A DNA stretch of 64,000 nt. Origin: Haliscomenobacter sp040403615 (lineage in GTDB: Bacteria > Bacteroidota > Bacteroidia > Chitinophagales > Saprospiraceae). This document shows positions 17,490 through 25,073 of the stretch, one piece after another; within the stretch, counting starts at the first letter, position 1; the number at the start of each line of letters is the position of its first letter. Position numbers and translations under genes: made by a program. The DNA lies in contig NZ_JBBAKG010000024.1 in NCBI RefSeq assembly GCF_040403615.1, positions 12,861 to 76,860 of the forward strand, written 5' to 3'. The notes under the pieces are model-generated. The model searched no databases. It saw only the letters and a program-made list of their open reading frames with translations, and was not told where the DNA came from.

Positions 17490-17577
17490 AATGAGGACAC
17501 TTCGGCTACGCTCAGCGCCCGGTCACTGAGCGTAGCCGAAGTGACCGGGCGCTGAGCGTAGCCGAAGTGTCCTCATT
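17490..17577. repeat. Long perfect palindrome (38-bp arms), intergenic repeat family
   Basis: Arms 17490-17527 and 17540-17577 are perfectly complementary over 38 bp, with a 12-nt centre. The submotif CTTCGGCTACGCTCAG or its complement occurs three times inside. The element lies between the coiled-coil gene and the OmpA lipoprotein gene, both on the minus strand, and shares its centre sequence with the element at 47539-47635. It is probably a dispersed REP-like intergenic element acting as an mRNA hairpin. Confidence 0.85.
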
Positions 17578-17586
17578 CAACAGGGT

Positions 17587-18513
17587 CTATTGTAAGCGGA
17601 AACTGGAAGCGCCAAGCATCCCGATATCCGTAAATACAGATACCAGATAAACGCCATCGCGCAGCTTTTCTTCGAGTTCGTGGCTGAAGCTCAAGCGTTG
17701 GGTTGCCGTAATGTTGACATCTTTGGCTTTTACGGCCAGCAAGTCCATGGTCGAGCCGTTCACTACTGCTTTGGCCTGGATGCCAGAACCCTGAATCGGC
17801 ACCCCTTTGTCGTTGGTGATGACCAGGTAAAGTGGGCGCAGGCCCTGGTATTCCTGAGGTACTTCGATCAAATCAAAGGATACTTTCACCCTTCTGGCTT
17901 TGCCCGAAGATGCAGTTGCTTTTGGTTTGCGGGCTTCTACTTCTACCTGAAAACCAGAAGCTTTGAAGTTGGCCAAAGTCAGCCGCTTCAGTTCGCTTTG
18001 CATGGTTTTGTTGAGGTTGCCCAAGGAGGTATTTTCGGTGCGCACCACCGTCAGGTCGCGCTCCAACTGGCCGGTACGTTCTTTCAAGACCTGGTTTTCT
18101 TCCTGCAAGTCATTGATGACGGTTTCCAGGTTCGCTTTTTCAGCCAGTAATTGCTGGATTTCACCTTTCAAGCCATTGACTTCACTGAGGCGGTTGGTTT
18201 TGGTGGCTTTGATTTCTGCGTCTTTGCGCGACAAGGCGCTTTGTGCATCAGCCAAAGATCCTTGCAGGTTTTGGTTTTCTCCAGCAAGCGTTTGATAGTC
18301 ATTTTCCAGGCTGTCTACTTGACGAGCAAGTTCGGTTTTGAGGTCAGCGAGTCCGCCTAGCTCTGCTTTCATGGCCTGGTTTGTGGATTGCAACTCGGTG
18401 GCTGCCTTTTTTTGTGAAAAGCCCCAAATGCCTACACCAATTGTGCCCAAACCGAGGAGGATAGCCAAAATGATCAAAGACCGTTTGGCGGTGTTGTTTT
18501 GATTGTTTTCCAT
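17587..18513 (-). CDS. Single-pass membrane protein with long coiled coil
   Basis: Start at the ATG at 18513 (MENNQNN), followed by one membrane helix at residues 12-32 (LIILAILLGLGTIGVGIWGF). Residues 36-185 are a continuous coiled coil. The C-terminal 110 residues look beta-rich, with VRKVSFDLIEVP-like and YLVITNDKGVPIQG segments, and may be an Ig-like or carbohydrate-binding-like fold; I do not recognise it. The 308-aa protein would cross the inner membrane once with the coil and beta domain in the periplasm. It lies 38 bp downstream of the TPR-PD40-SPOR gene and upstream of the OmpA lipoprotein gene, suggesting a shared envelope role. Confidence 0.7.
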   Translation of the reverse strand: MENNQNNTAKRSLIILAILLGLGTIGVGIWGFSQKKAATELQSTNQAMKAELGGLADLKTELARQVDSLENDYQTLAGENQNLQGSLADAQSALSRKDAEIKATKTNRLSEVNGLKGEIQQLLAEKANLETVINDLQEENQVLKERTGQLERDLTVVRTENTSLGNLNKTMQSELKRLTLANFKASGFQVEVEARKPKATASSGKARRVKVSFDLIEVPQEYQGLRPLYLVITNDKGVPIQGSGIQAKAVVNGSTMDLLAVKAKDVNITATQRLSFSHELEEKLRDGVYLVSVFTDIGMLGASSFRLQ

Positions 18514-18551
18514 GGTTGTTGTTCCCTTTTCGCTAAATATGACGCAAAAAA

Positions 18552-20654
18552 TCACCTTACTTCCAGCCAGCTCATTACATCTGGATAGTTTTGACTTAGT
18601 CCTCCGGCGGTTTCGCGGCTGAGCCGGATGCCATTGAGGTAAGGTACAAGCTCAAAGGTAGCAAAACCCATTTGGTTGCTTAGTCTTCCCAGGGCAGTTT
18701 TTGCCTCAGCGTAACTATTATATCGGCCAATGGTATACAAATAGGTGTTGTTCGACAGCGATTTTTCAGATAAAGTATTTTTGTCCTGACTCAACAGAGG
18801 GCTTTGTAAAACACTGTTGCTCTTGCCAATCTGAATGCGGAAAACCAGCCCTTTCTCTTCGGTGTATCCCATCAGCCAAGGTGACACGGCGCTTTTGACA
18901 GGGATCTCACCCAGGCTACTCAACTGAAAACTGACCGTTTTGAACGTAGTGGTAAAATCTGCTGGTGGAGGGATGCTGCGCAATTGCAATGCGACAGGAG
19001 ATACCCCGTTTCCGATCAAATAGTTTGCAAGATTTTCAGCGCTTTTCATTCCCCCATACAAACGGGAACTTACCGCCAATTCCTGACGTGAGGCAGCAGT
19101 GATGATCAAGGTCAATTGAGGATTTTTTTTCAGCACCTCAATTAAATCTTCCAACTGCTTTAGTTCTACACCCTGGCCCCACTGGCCGTCTTGGTTGAAG
19201 TAAAAAGGTTTTAGGTCAATTGTAGTGCCTCGCGAAGCGATCTCTACTCTTTCAGGAACCACTGGACTCCCATCTGGATTGCTGCGCCGAGGCTGGACCG
19301 TTTGAGTGCTTACAGGTGGTGGCGGCACAACAGGTGCCGACATCTCGCGAAGGTAGTCAAAAAAGTAGGCAGTGTAAATGTCGCGTTCGCCATACCCATC
19401 TTTGCGGGAGGAAGCAAAATAAGCCGTGTAACCGTCGCGAGAAAGTCTGAAGTGGGTATCGTCGGCTGCGGAATTGATGGGTAGCCCGAGGTTGTCGGGG
19501 TTGGTCCAGCGATTGATTTGGGGAATCAGCAAGGTGCGAAAAACATCAAAACCGCCAATACTTTGATCAGGTCGATTGGAACTAAAATACAAAATATTCC
19601 CCGTCCGAGCCAAGAAAGGAGTGGTTTCATCAAAAGCAGAATTGATGTCGGGACCCAGGTTGATTGGAGCGCTCCAACGGCCACGTACCGACACGGTTTT
19701 ATATAAGTCCAGACCGCCATAGCCACCAGGCCTTTGGCTGGCAAAAATAACCATTGTATCGCCAATGAATTGAGCCGAACTCAACCCGGCAGTAGCCTCT
19801 ACAGGCCCAATGAAGGGATCGGAAGAAAGCGTACGACTGCCCACCCGAAAGGTATCGATCAGGATTTCGCCCTGGGTGTACGAATTGCCCTTGAAATAAA
19901 ACAGTGACTTGCCATTGGCATTGAAGTCGAGTAGTACTTCATGTTTGGGGCTATTGAGTAAGTAGTGCATGGCCTGAGGGGAGGTCCAGATGCCATTGTT
20001 GACCTGAGAAGTAAAAATGTCGCTGTAGAAACGGCCCATTACTTCGTCGGGCTGCCCAAAATTGTTGCGCGAGCCCCCTACATTACCCGGGCGTACGGAA
20101 GAAAAATAGATGCGGTTAGTAAAATTGGGACTCATGATGGGGGCAAACTCATCATAAGGGGTATTGACGGTATTGCCCAGGTTTTCGACTATGGCACGAG
20201 GGGCTTTGAATTGCAAGGCAAGCCCCCTGGCGCAACGCTGAATGTCTTCACGAATCGTAGTCCGGTTGGGGTGATTGGCCGGAATGGCTTTCAAGTACAA
20301 TTTGTAATGATCGATGGCGCGGGTAAATTCATGCTGATCATGGTACACTTTGCCGAGGTAAAGCCAGGTTTCAGGGAAAGGCGATTTTTCTGATTCCAGA
20401 ATAGTTCGCAGCATGGTCTCTGCTTCCTTGAGCTGGTTGAGTTGATAGCTGCACAACGCCAGCAAGAGTTTGGTCTCTTTGTCTTCCTGGCGGTTTTTCT
20501 TGATGCTGATCAAAACACTTTGCGCTGCCTGGTATTTGTTGAGGTAATAAAAATCGGTAGCCTTCTTTTTTTTGTCAGCGAGCGTTTCTTGTGCGAAGAG
20601 TCCCAGCGTGCAAAAAAAGAACAAAAGGGTACATGCGAGGTAGCGGTGCTGCAT
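18552..20654 (-). CDS. TPR / PD40 beta-propeller / OmpA-like / SPOR exported protein (PorE-like architecture)
   Basis: Start at the ATG at 20654 (a TTG two codons earlier is less likely), with a signal peptide ending TLGLFAQ. The 700-aa protein has TPR helices at about 30-150, then PD40/WD40-like blades at about 165-420 (repeated FSSNRPDQSIGGFD, FASQRPGGYGGLDLYK, FASSRKDGYGERDIY), a degenerate OmpA-like region around 485-590 (PFYFNQDGQWG), and a SPOR-like end (VFRIQIGKS, YLYTIGRYNSYAEAK). The order recalls the PorE group of outer-membrane-associated proteins in T9SS-bearing bacteria, but I cannot say it is PorE. It is first of three envelope genes. A long leader and a promoter precede it. Confidence 0.78.
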   Translation of the reverse strand: MQHRYLACTLLFFFCTLGLFAQETLADKKKKATDFYYLNKYQAAQSVLISIKKNRQEDKETKLLLALCSYQLNQLKEAETMLRTILESEKSPFPETWLYLGKVYHDQHEFTRAIDHYKLYLKAIPANHPNRTTIREDIQRCARGLALQFKAPRAIVENLGNTVNTPYDEFAPIMSPNFTNRIYFSSVRPGNVGGSRNNFGQPDEVMGRFYSDIFTSQVNNGIWTSPQAMHYLLNSPKHEVLLDFNANGKSLFYFKGNSYTQGEILIDTFRVGSRTLSSDPFIGPVEATAGLSSAQFIGDTMVIFASQRPGGYGGLDLYKTVSVRGRWSAPINLGPDINSAFDETTPFLARTGNILYFSSNRPDQSIGGFDVFRTLLIPQINRWTNPDNLGLPINSAADDTHFRLSRDGYTAYFASSRKDGYGERDIYTAYFFDYLREMSAPVVPPPPVSTQTVQPRRSNPDGSPVVPERVEIASRGTTIDLKPFYFNQDGQWGQGVELKQLEDLIEVLKKNPQLTLIITAASRQELAVSSRLYGGMKSAENLANYLIGNGVSPVALQLRSIPPPADFTTTFKTVSFQLSSLGEIPVKSAVSPWLMGYTEEKGLVFRIQIGKSNSVLQSPLLSQDKNTLSEKSLSNNTYLYTIGRYNSYAEAKTALGRLSNQMGFATFELVPYLNGIRLSRETAGGLSQNYPDVMSWLEVR

Positions 20655-20835
20655 GGTCAATCGGTTTTGACTTTAAAACGTTAATGGATAAGCTTTATTT
20701 CAATATGGGACGCTTAGGACTTTTGGATAACAATCGCCATCAATTGCGGGTTGAAATGCATTGATTGAATCGATTAGAAAACAGAAAAACAATGAAGCGG
20801 AAATGATTCTGGATGTGACTATGTGGTTGGTAAGC

Positions 20836-20866
20836 CAAATTTACAGACTTGTGACAAGAGTAACAA
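20836..20866 (-). promoter_or_regulatory. Bacteroidota promoter of the TPR-PD40-SPOR gene cluster
   Basis: On the minus strand TTG (20864-20866) and TAAATTTG (20836-20843) are separated by 20 bases, matching the Bacteroidota promoter. The leader to the ATG at 20654 would be about 175 nt. Nothing else is recognisable in the 303-bp region 20655-20957 apart from this and the terminator at 20910. Confidence 0.55.
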
Positions 20867-20909
20867 TAGTTATATACTTTTTTTTATTTATAACTTTGGT
20901 TGAAAAAGC

Positions 20910-20944
20910 AAAGTGGCCTTCAAGATCAGCTTGATGGCCACTTT
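20910..20944 (-). terminator. Intrinsic terminator of the acyltransferase gene
   Basis: AAAGTGGCC (20910-20918) pairs with GGCCACTTT (20936-20944), and the inner TCAAG pairs with CTTGA. An A-run at 20903-20907 gives the U-tract on the minus strand. Confidence 0.8.
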
Positions 20945-20957
20945 TACTTTAACAAAG

Positions 20958-22271
20958 TTATACTGCCCGATCGGGTTCAAATCCTTCCAGATAATCCGCC
21001 ACCCGCTTCAGGAATGACCCCCCGAGGAAGCCATCTACTACCCGGTGGTCATAAGACATGGAAAGAAACATCATGTGGCGTACGGCGATGATGTCACCAT
21101 ACTCCGTTTCCAGCACCGCTGGTTTTTTGCGAATGGCTCCAACTGCCAAAATGGCTACTTGTGGCTGATTGATAATGGGGGTGCCCATTACGTTGCCAAA
21201 TGTACCCACGTTGGTGATGGTGAAAGTGCCACCCTGAATTTCTTCGGGTTTGAGTTGGTTGGCTCGCGCGCGATTGGCCAGGTCGTTGACCGACTTGGTG
21301 AGTCCAGCCAAATTGAGTTGGTCTGCTCCTTTGATTACCGGAACAATCAGGTTGCCGCTGGGCAACGCTGCGGCCATGCCGATGTTGACATCCTTGCGCA
21401 CCACGATACTGGTGCCATCCACCGAGATATTGACCATTGGAAAGTCACGAATGGCGCGGGCTACTGCCTCAATAAAAACAGGCGTATAGGTTATTTTTTC
21501 GTTGTATTTTTTCTGAAAAACATCCTTGACCTTTTCGCGCCACTTCACGATGTTGGTCACGTCCACTTCCACAAAAGAGGTCACGTGTGGCGAAACCTGC
21601 TTTGACATCACCATGTGCTCGGCGATGAGCTTGCGCATGCGATCCATTTCGATGATCTCCACATTGCCGTCCAGGCTCACGGCAGGTGCAGTATAGGTTG
21701 GAGTGCTTTTGACTGGTTTTGCCGCAGGGCTGGTTTCCAGGCTTTCTTTGCGGTCTTCCAAATATGACAGAATGTCCTTTTTGGTTACGCGGCCTTGCAT
21801 ACCTGAACCGGCAATGTTTTCCAATTCGGTTAGGGTAATGTTTTCCTGTTGGGCGATGTTGCGCACCAGTGGAGAGTAAAAACGGCTGCCTTCTCCTTTT
21901 CCAATTGGTTGGAGACTAGGGCTTTCTACAATTACTGCCTCTTTGCCAATTGCTGCGGTGGGTATTTGACCATTGGCCTGCGGAGCAGGTTCGGCCAGGG
22001 CAGGAGAAGCTTTCGGTTCTGCGGCGCTACTTTCGGTTTCAATCAAAGCGATGACTTTGCCAATTGGAACGGTGTCGTTTTCGGCATACAGTACTTGCAC
22101 CACTTTACCAGCTACGGGTGAGGGCACTTCAGAGTCCACTTTGTCCGTAGCGATCTCCACGATGGTTTCGTCCAATTCTATCTGGTCGCCTACATTTTTC
22201 ACCCACTTCAGGATGGTGGCTTCCATGATGCTTTCCCCCATCTTGGGCATGATCAATTCGAACTGCGCCAT
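20958..22271 (-). CDS. 2-oxo acid dehydrogenase complex E2, dihydrolipoamide acyltransferase
   Basis: The 437-aa E2 core subunit moves an acyl group from its lipoyl arm to CoA. It has an N-terminal lipoyl domain (residues 2-77) with lipoylation site TDKVDS (K44), an Ala/Pro linker, a peripheral-subunit-binding domain (about 130-170, SPLVRNIAQQ and GSGMQGRVTKKDI), and the catalytic CAT domain with SYDHRVVDG (H409, D413). This single-lipoyl form with MPKMGESIMEA fits the branched-chain 2-oxo acid or a generic Bacteroidota 2-oxoacid E2 better than the pyruvate enzyme, but the substrate is not certain. No E1 or E3 gene is adjacent. It is downstream of cinA with its own probable promoter. Confidence 0.92.
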   Translation of the reverse strand: MAQFELIMPKMGESIMEATILKWVKNVGDQIELDETIVEIATDKVDSEVPSPVAGKVVQVLYAENDTVPIGKVIALIETESSAAEPKASPALAEPAPQANGQIPTAAIGKEAVIVESPSLQPIGKGEGSRFYSPLVRNIAQQENITLTELENIAGSGMQGRVTKKDILSYLEDRKESLETSPAAKPVKSTPTYTAPAVSLDGNVEIIEMDRMRKLIAEHMVMSKQVSPHVTSFVEVDVTNIVKWREKVKDVFQKKYNEKITYTPVFIEAVARAIRDFPMVNISVDGTSIVVRKDVNIGMAAALPSGNLIVPVIKGADQLNLAGLTKSVNDLANRARANQLKPEEIQGGTFTITNVGTFGNVMGTPIINQPQVAILAVGAIRKKPAVLETEYGDIIAVRHMMFLSMSYDHRVVDGFLGGSFLKRVADYLEGFEPDRAV

Positions 22272-22371
22272 GTCTTTCTGTTTCTTTTACCACCAGTCAA
22301 TAACAAGCTGATGAAGCCAGTACAACTGCATAGTGGCAACGATTGCGTTTAATTTGGATTATTTGGTGCCA

Positions 22372-22379
22372 CAAATTTA
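22372..22379 (-). promoter_or_regulatory. Candidate -7 element (TAAATTTG) for the E2 gene
   Basis: Minus-strand TAAATTTG, about 100 bases before the E2 start codon, matches TAnnTTTG. No clear -33 box was found, so this is a candidate only. Confidence 0.4.
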
Positions 22380-22405
22380 TCCATATTTATCCAATAAGCG
22401 CTTAT

Positions 22406-23647
22406 TTAAAGCAGCTTTAAGAATTGGCGGATCTGATTCAAAGCATGGATCGTGAAATACTGGATGTTTTTCTCCCGATCTTTGCCTGCCCGGATGCTGA
22501 AAGTTCGGGTATTTGTACCATTGCTCACCGCCATCCAGGCCAACCCTACGGGCTTGGTATCGGAACCGCCGCCTGGGCCAGCAATGCCAGAAATGGCAAT
22601 GGCTACATCGGCAGATAGCACTTTTAATGCCCCTTCGGCCATTTCAATTACCGTTTGCTTGCTTACTGCGCCGTGAGTATCCAGGGTTTCTGGTTTTACA
22701 CCCAATACGTTCATCTTAACCGCGTTGGAATAAGAAATCACACTGCCCAAAAAGTATTCCGAAGCGCCAGCAACCGAGGTTATGCGGTGTGCCAAATAGC
22801 CACCCGTACAACTTTCGGCAGTCGCCAGCGTCAAGCCGCGCTCTTTGAGCATATTACCGATCGCACCTTCCAGGGTATCTTTGTCGTATCCATAAATGAT
22901 GTCGGCAAAGCGCTCTTTGAGGATTTCTGCTTTTTCATCCAGGATCTGGTGCAAGGCTGCTTCATCCATCCCGGTGCCGGTAATGCGCAGGCGAACCTGA
23001 GCAATGTGAGGCAAATAAGCCAGTTTGAACCCTTCTGGCAAGCCCTCTTCAAAATCTTCCAATTTTTCGGCAATATGGCTTTCGCCTTCTCCTACGGTCA
23101 GAATGGTGCGGTGCGCAATGGGTTGTCCAGGGAAGCGTTGTTTCAATTTGGGCAGTACTTCATGTTCCATCAGGTACTGCATCTCGTAGGGTACGCCGGG
23201 CATGGAGACGATAACTTTGCCTTCGTATTCCATCCACATTCCCGGAGCAGTTCCCATTTTGTTGGTCAAAATCTCGGCATTGGCGGGCATGTAGCATTGC
23301 AGTCTATGGGCTTCATTCATGGGGCGAGCCCATACTTCGAACATTTTTTTGATGCGCTCGAAAGTAGGGTCGTGAAAAACCATGTCCACGCCCATGTATT
23401 CTGCCAGGGCTTTTTTGGTGATGTCGTCTTTGGTGGGTCCCAAACCTCCGGTCATCAAAATTACATCGGCCTGTTCCATCGCTTCGCGCAAACCCGTATG
23501 AATGGCGGCCATGGTATCTCCTACCGAGATGACCGTTTCCACTCGGGCGCCAGCAAGATTGAGTTGTTGGCCCATCCAGGCCGAGTTGGTATCTACAATT
23601 TGACCGATCAGGATTTCGTCACCGACGGTTAAAATGGAAATTTTCAT
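22406..23647 (-). CDS. cinA: CinA family protein, nicotinamide mononucleotide deamidase-like
   Basis: The 413-aa protein has the two-domain CinA layout: an N-terminal MoCF/COG1058 domain (residues 1-170) with SVGDTMAAI and MTGGLGPTKDD, and a C-terminal deamidase domain (about 255-413) with TAESCTGGYLAHRIT, VISYSNAVKMNVLGV and ISGIAGPGGG. In characterised relatives the N-terminal domain is an ADP-ribose pyrophosphatase and the C-terminal domain deamidates NMN in pyridine nucleotide recycling; the older name is competence/damage-inducible protein. Length is typical. It follows birA in the same direction, separated by a small hairpin. Confidence 0.94.
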   Translation of the reverse strand: MKISILTVGDEILIGQIVDTNSAWMGQQLNLAGARVETVISVGDTMAAIHTGLREAMEQADVILMTGGLGPTKDDITKKALAEYMGVDMVFHDPTFERIKKMFEVWARPMNEAHRLQCYMPANAEILTNKMGTAPGMWMEYEGKVIVSMPGVPYEMQYLMEHEVLPKLKQRFPGQPIAHRTILTVGEGESHIAEKLEDFEEGLPEGFKLAYLPHIAQVRLRITGTGMDEAALHQILDEKAEILKERFADIIYGYDKDTLEGAIGNMLKERGLTLATAESCTGGYLAHRITSVAGASEYFLGSVISYSNAVKMNVLGVKPETLDTHGAVSKQTVIEMAEGALKVLSADVAIAISGIAGPGGGSDTKPVGLAWMAVSNGTNTRTFSIRAGKDREKNIQYFTIHALNQIRQFLKLL

Positions 23648-23665
23648 GGTGGTTTTTTTTAAAAG

Positions 23666-23689
23666 TTTTAGGGTTTTAAAACCCTAAAA
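23666..23689 (-). terminator. Palindrome between birA and cinA
   Basis: A perfect 24-bp palindrome built on TTTTAGGGTTTT overlaps the last bases of birA (stop at 23684-23686) and is followed on the minus strand by A/T-rich sequence. It may end birA transcription partly or protect the mRNA end. Confidence 0.5.
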
Positions 23690-24511
23690 CCCTACTATAC
23701 TCACTTCTTTCAAATCAAATGCCTCTTCTCCGCCTTCTTCATGCCTGATGAGCAGTTGTCCTGACGCTGAAACGCCGCTAATTTTGCCCCAAAATACGTC
23801 TCCATTTCTGCGTTGAAACAGCGTTGATTCCTGGAAACGGTATAAATAATGCAGGTATTCAGCATCCAGATTGGCAAACTGCCCTGCCTTGAGGCGAAGG
23901 TACATTGCCTCTAAGTGTTGACAAAGCAAAGGAATAAGTGAAGATAAATCATATTCTTTTCCATTTTCCAGTTGCAAAGAGCTGGGATTAGGAATATCTT
24001 TGGAAAAAATTGTCTGATTGACATTGATACCAACGCCGATTATTGAAGAGGTGATGGTGTTGCGACTCAGGCTGTTTTGAATCAAAATACCGCAGATTTT
24101 CCGTGTTCCAACGTAAATGTCGTTGGGCCATTTTACCCAAACGGGTTGATCGGGGATTAAAGCGGCGATGAAATGGCGAACAGCTAAAGCGATCGCTTTG
24201 TTCAGGGCAAAATTTTGGCGGGGAGGTAAAAAGTCGGGATATAGGATTACGCTAAGCGTAAGATTTTTATCGGGCTCACTTTCCCATTTACTGCCAACCT
24301 GACCTCGTCCTTGCGGTTGGCGAAAGGTCGAAATGACAGTTCCTTCAATTGGCTTGCTTTTTGCTAGTAATTCTTGAGCATAAGTATTGGTCGATGGCAA
24401 TTCTTCATGGTGAAGCTGAACTTTTCCGATAAAAAGCGTGTTTCGCTGTTGCAATCGTGGTATTTTTTGTAACTTAATGCTAGATTCATCAATCGTGTGC
24501 CAACAAGGCAT
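23684..24511 (-). CDS. birA: Biotin--[acetyl-CoA-carboxylase] ligase
   Basis: BirA activates biotin to biotinyl-AMP and attaches it to the carrier lysine of biotin enzymes such as acetyl-CoA carboxylase. The 275-aa product has the catalytic landmarks: STNTYA, the adenylate loop around GRGQVGSKWES (GRG-type), and KWPNDIYVGTRKICGIL with the catalytic Lys, then a small SH3-like C-terminal domain. There is no N-terminal helix-turn-helix, so this is a group I ligase without repressor function. The first 30 residues are poorly conserved, so the true start could be a little further in. It is divergent from rsfS with 53 bp between. Confidence 0.92.
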   Translation of the reverse strand: MPCWHTIDESSIKLQKIPRLQQRNTLFIGKVQLHHEELPSTNTYAQELLAKSKPIEGTVISTFRQPQGRGQVGSKWESEPDKNLTLSVILYPDFLPPRQNFALNKAIALAVRHFIAALIPDQPVWVKWPNDIYVGTRKICGILIQNSLSRNTITSSIIGVGINVNQTIFSKDIPNPSSLQLENGKEYDLSSLIPLLCQHLEAMYLRLKAGQFANLDAEYLHYLYRFQESTLFQRRNGDVFWGKISGVSASGQLLIRHEEGGEEAFDLKEVSIVGF

Positions 24512-24514
24512 TCA

Positions 24515-24543
24515 TTGCTGCATCCAAGCGTTTTTTATATTTG
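24515..24543 (+). promoter_or_regulatory. Promoter of rsfS-ftsH
   Basis: TTG (24515-24517) and TATATTTG (24536-24543) are 18 bases apart and match the Bacteroidota promoter boxes. The -7 element ends 21 bases before the TTG start codon of rsfS, so the leader is short. Confidence 0.6.
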
Positions 24544-24564
24544 CAAAACTAATAAAATCTGGAT

Positions 24565-24951
24565 TTGAGTACGCAAGTAAAAGTCAAAAGAAAGAAAAGG
24601 CTCGTTGCCGAAGAGCTTACGGATCTGATTATTGACAGCATCCAGGAAATTAAAGGCAAAAACATTGTAAAACTTGATCTCCGCCTTTTGGAAGATGCAC
24701 CTACCGATTTTTTTATTGTTTGCGAGGGTACCTCTACAACTCAGGTCAAGGGTATTTCTGACAACATTCAGCGACGTTTAAAAGAAACCGGGCTGTTCGC
24801 CAGTCATGTGGAAGGTGAACGCAGCGCGCTTTGGATTTGTCTGGATTATTTCAATGCTGTAGTACATGTTTTTTATCCCGAAACTCGCCAATTTTACGAA
24901 TTGGAGGATTTGTGGGGAGACGCAACCATAACTGAGTACGGTAGTTTATAG
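24565..24951 (+). CDS. rsfS: Ribosome silencing factor RsfS
   Basis: RsfS binds ribosomal protein uL14 on the large subunit and blocks subunit joining, which shuts down translation under starvation. The 128-aa product has the Iojap/RsfS core: DAPTDFFIVCEGTSTTQVKG and DYFNAVVHVFYPETRQFYELEDLWGD are conserved (VVHVF and YxLExLWGDA). No in-frame ATG precedes the conserved core, so the TTG at 24565 is the likely start, placed 21 bases after a good promoter. ftsH follows after 122 bp in the same direction, an order seen in other Bacteroidota. Confidence 0.93.
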   Translation: MSTQVKVKRKKRLVAEELTDLIIDSIQEIKGKNIVKLDLRLLEDAPTDFFIVCEGTSTTQVKGISDNIQRRLKETGLFASHVEGERSALWICLDYFNAVVHVFYPETRQFYELEDLWGDATITEYGSL

Positions 24952-25073
24952 AATAGTAGTTGCATTTGGTCGAACAAAAGCAACGATTTCTTAAACTGTC
25001 GCGTTTAGTATTCATTTGTATGGCAAGTTCTTGATCTTGCTAAAATTCGCTCAAACCGTAAGGACAAAGTTTT

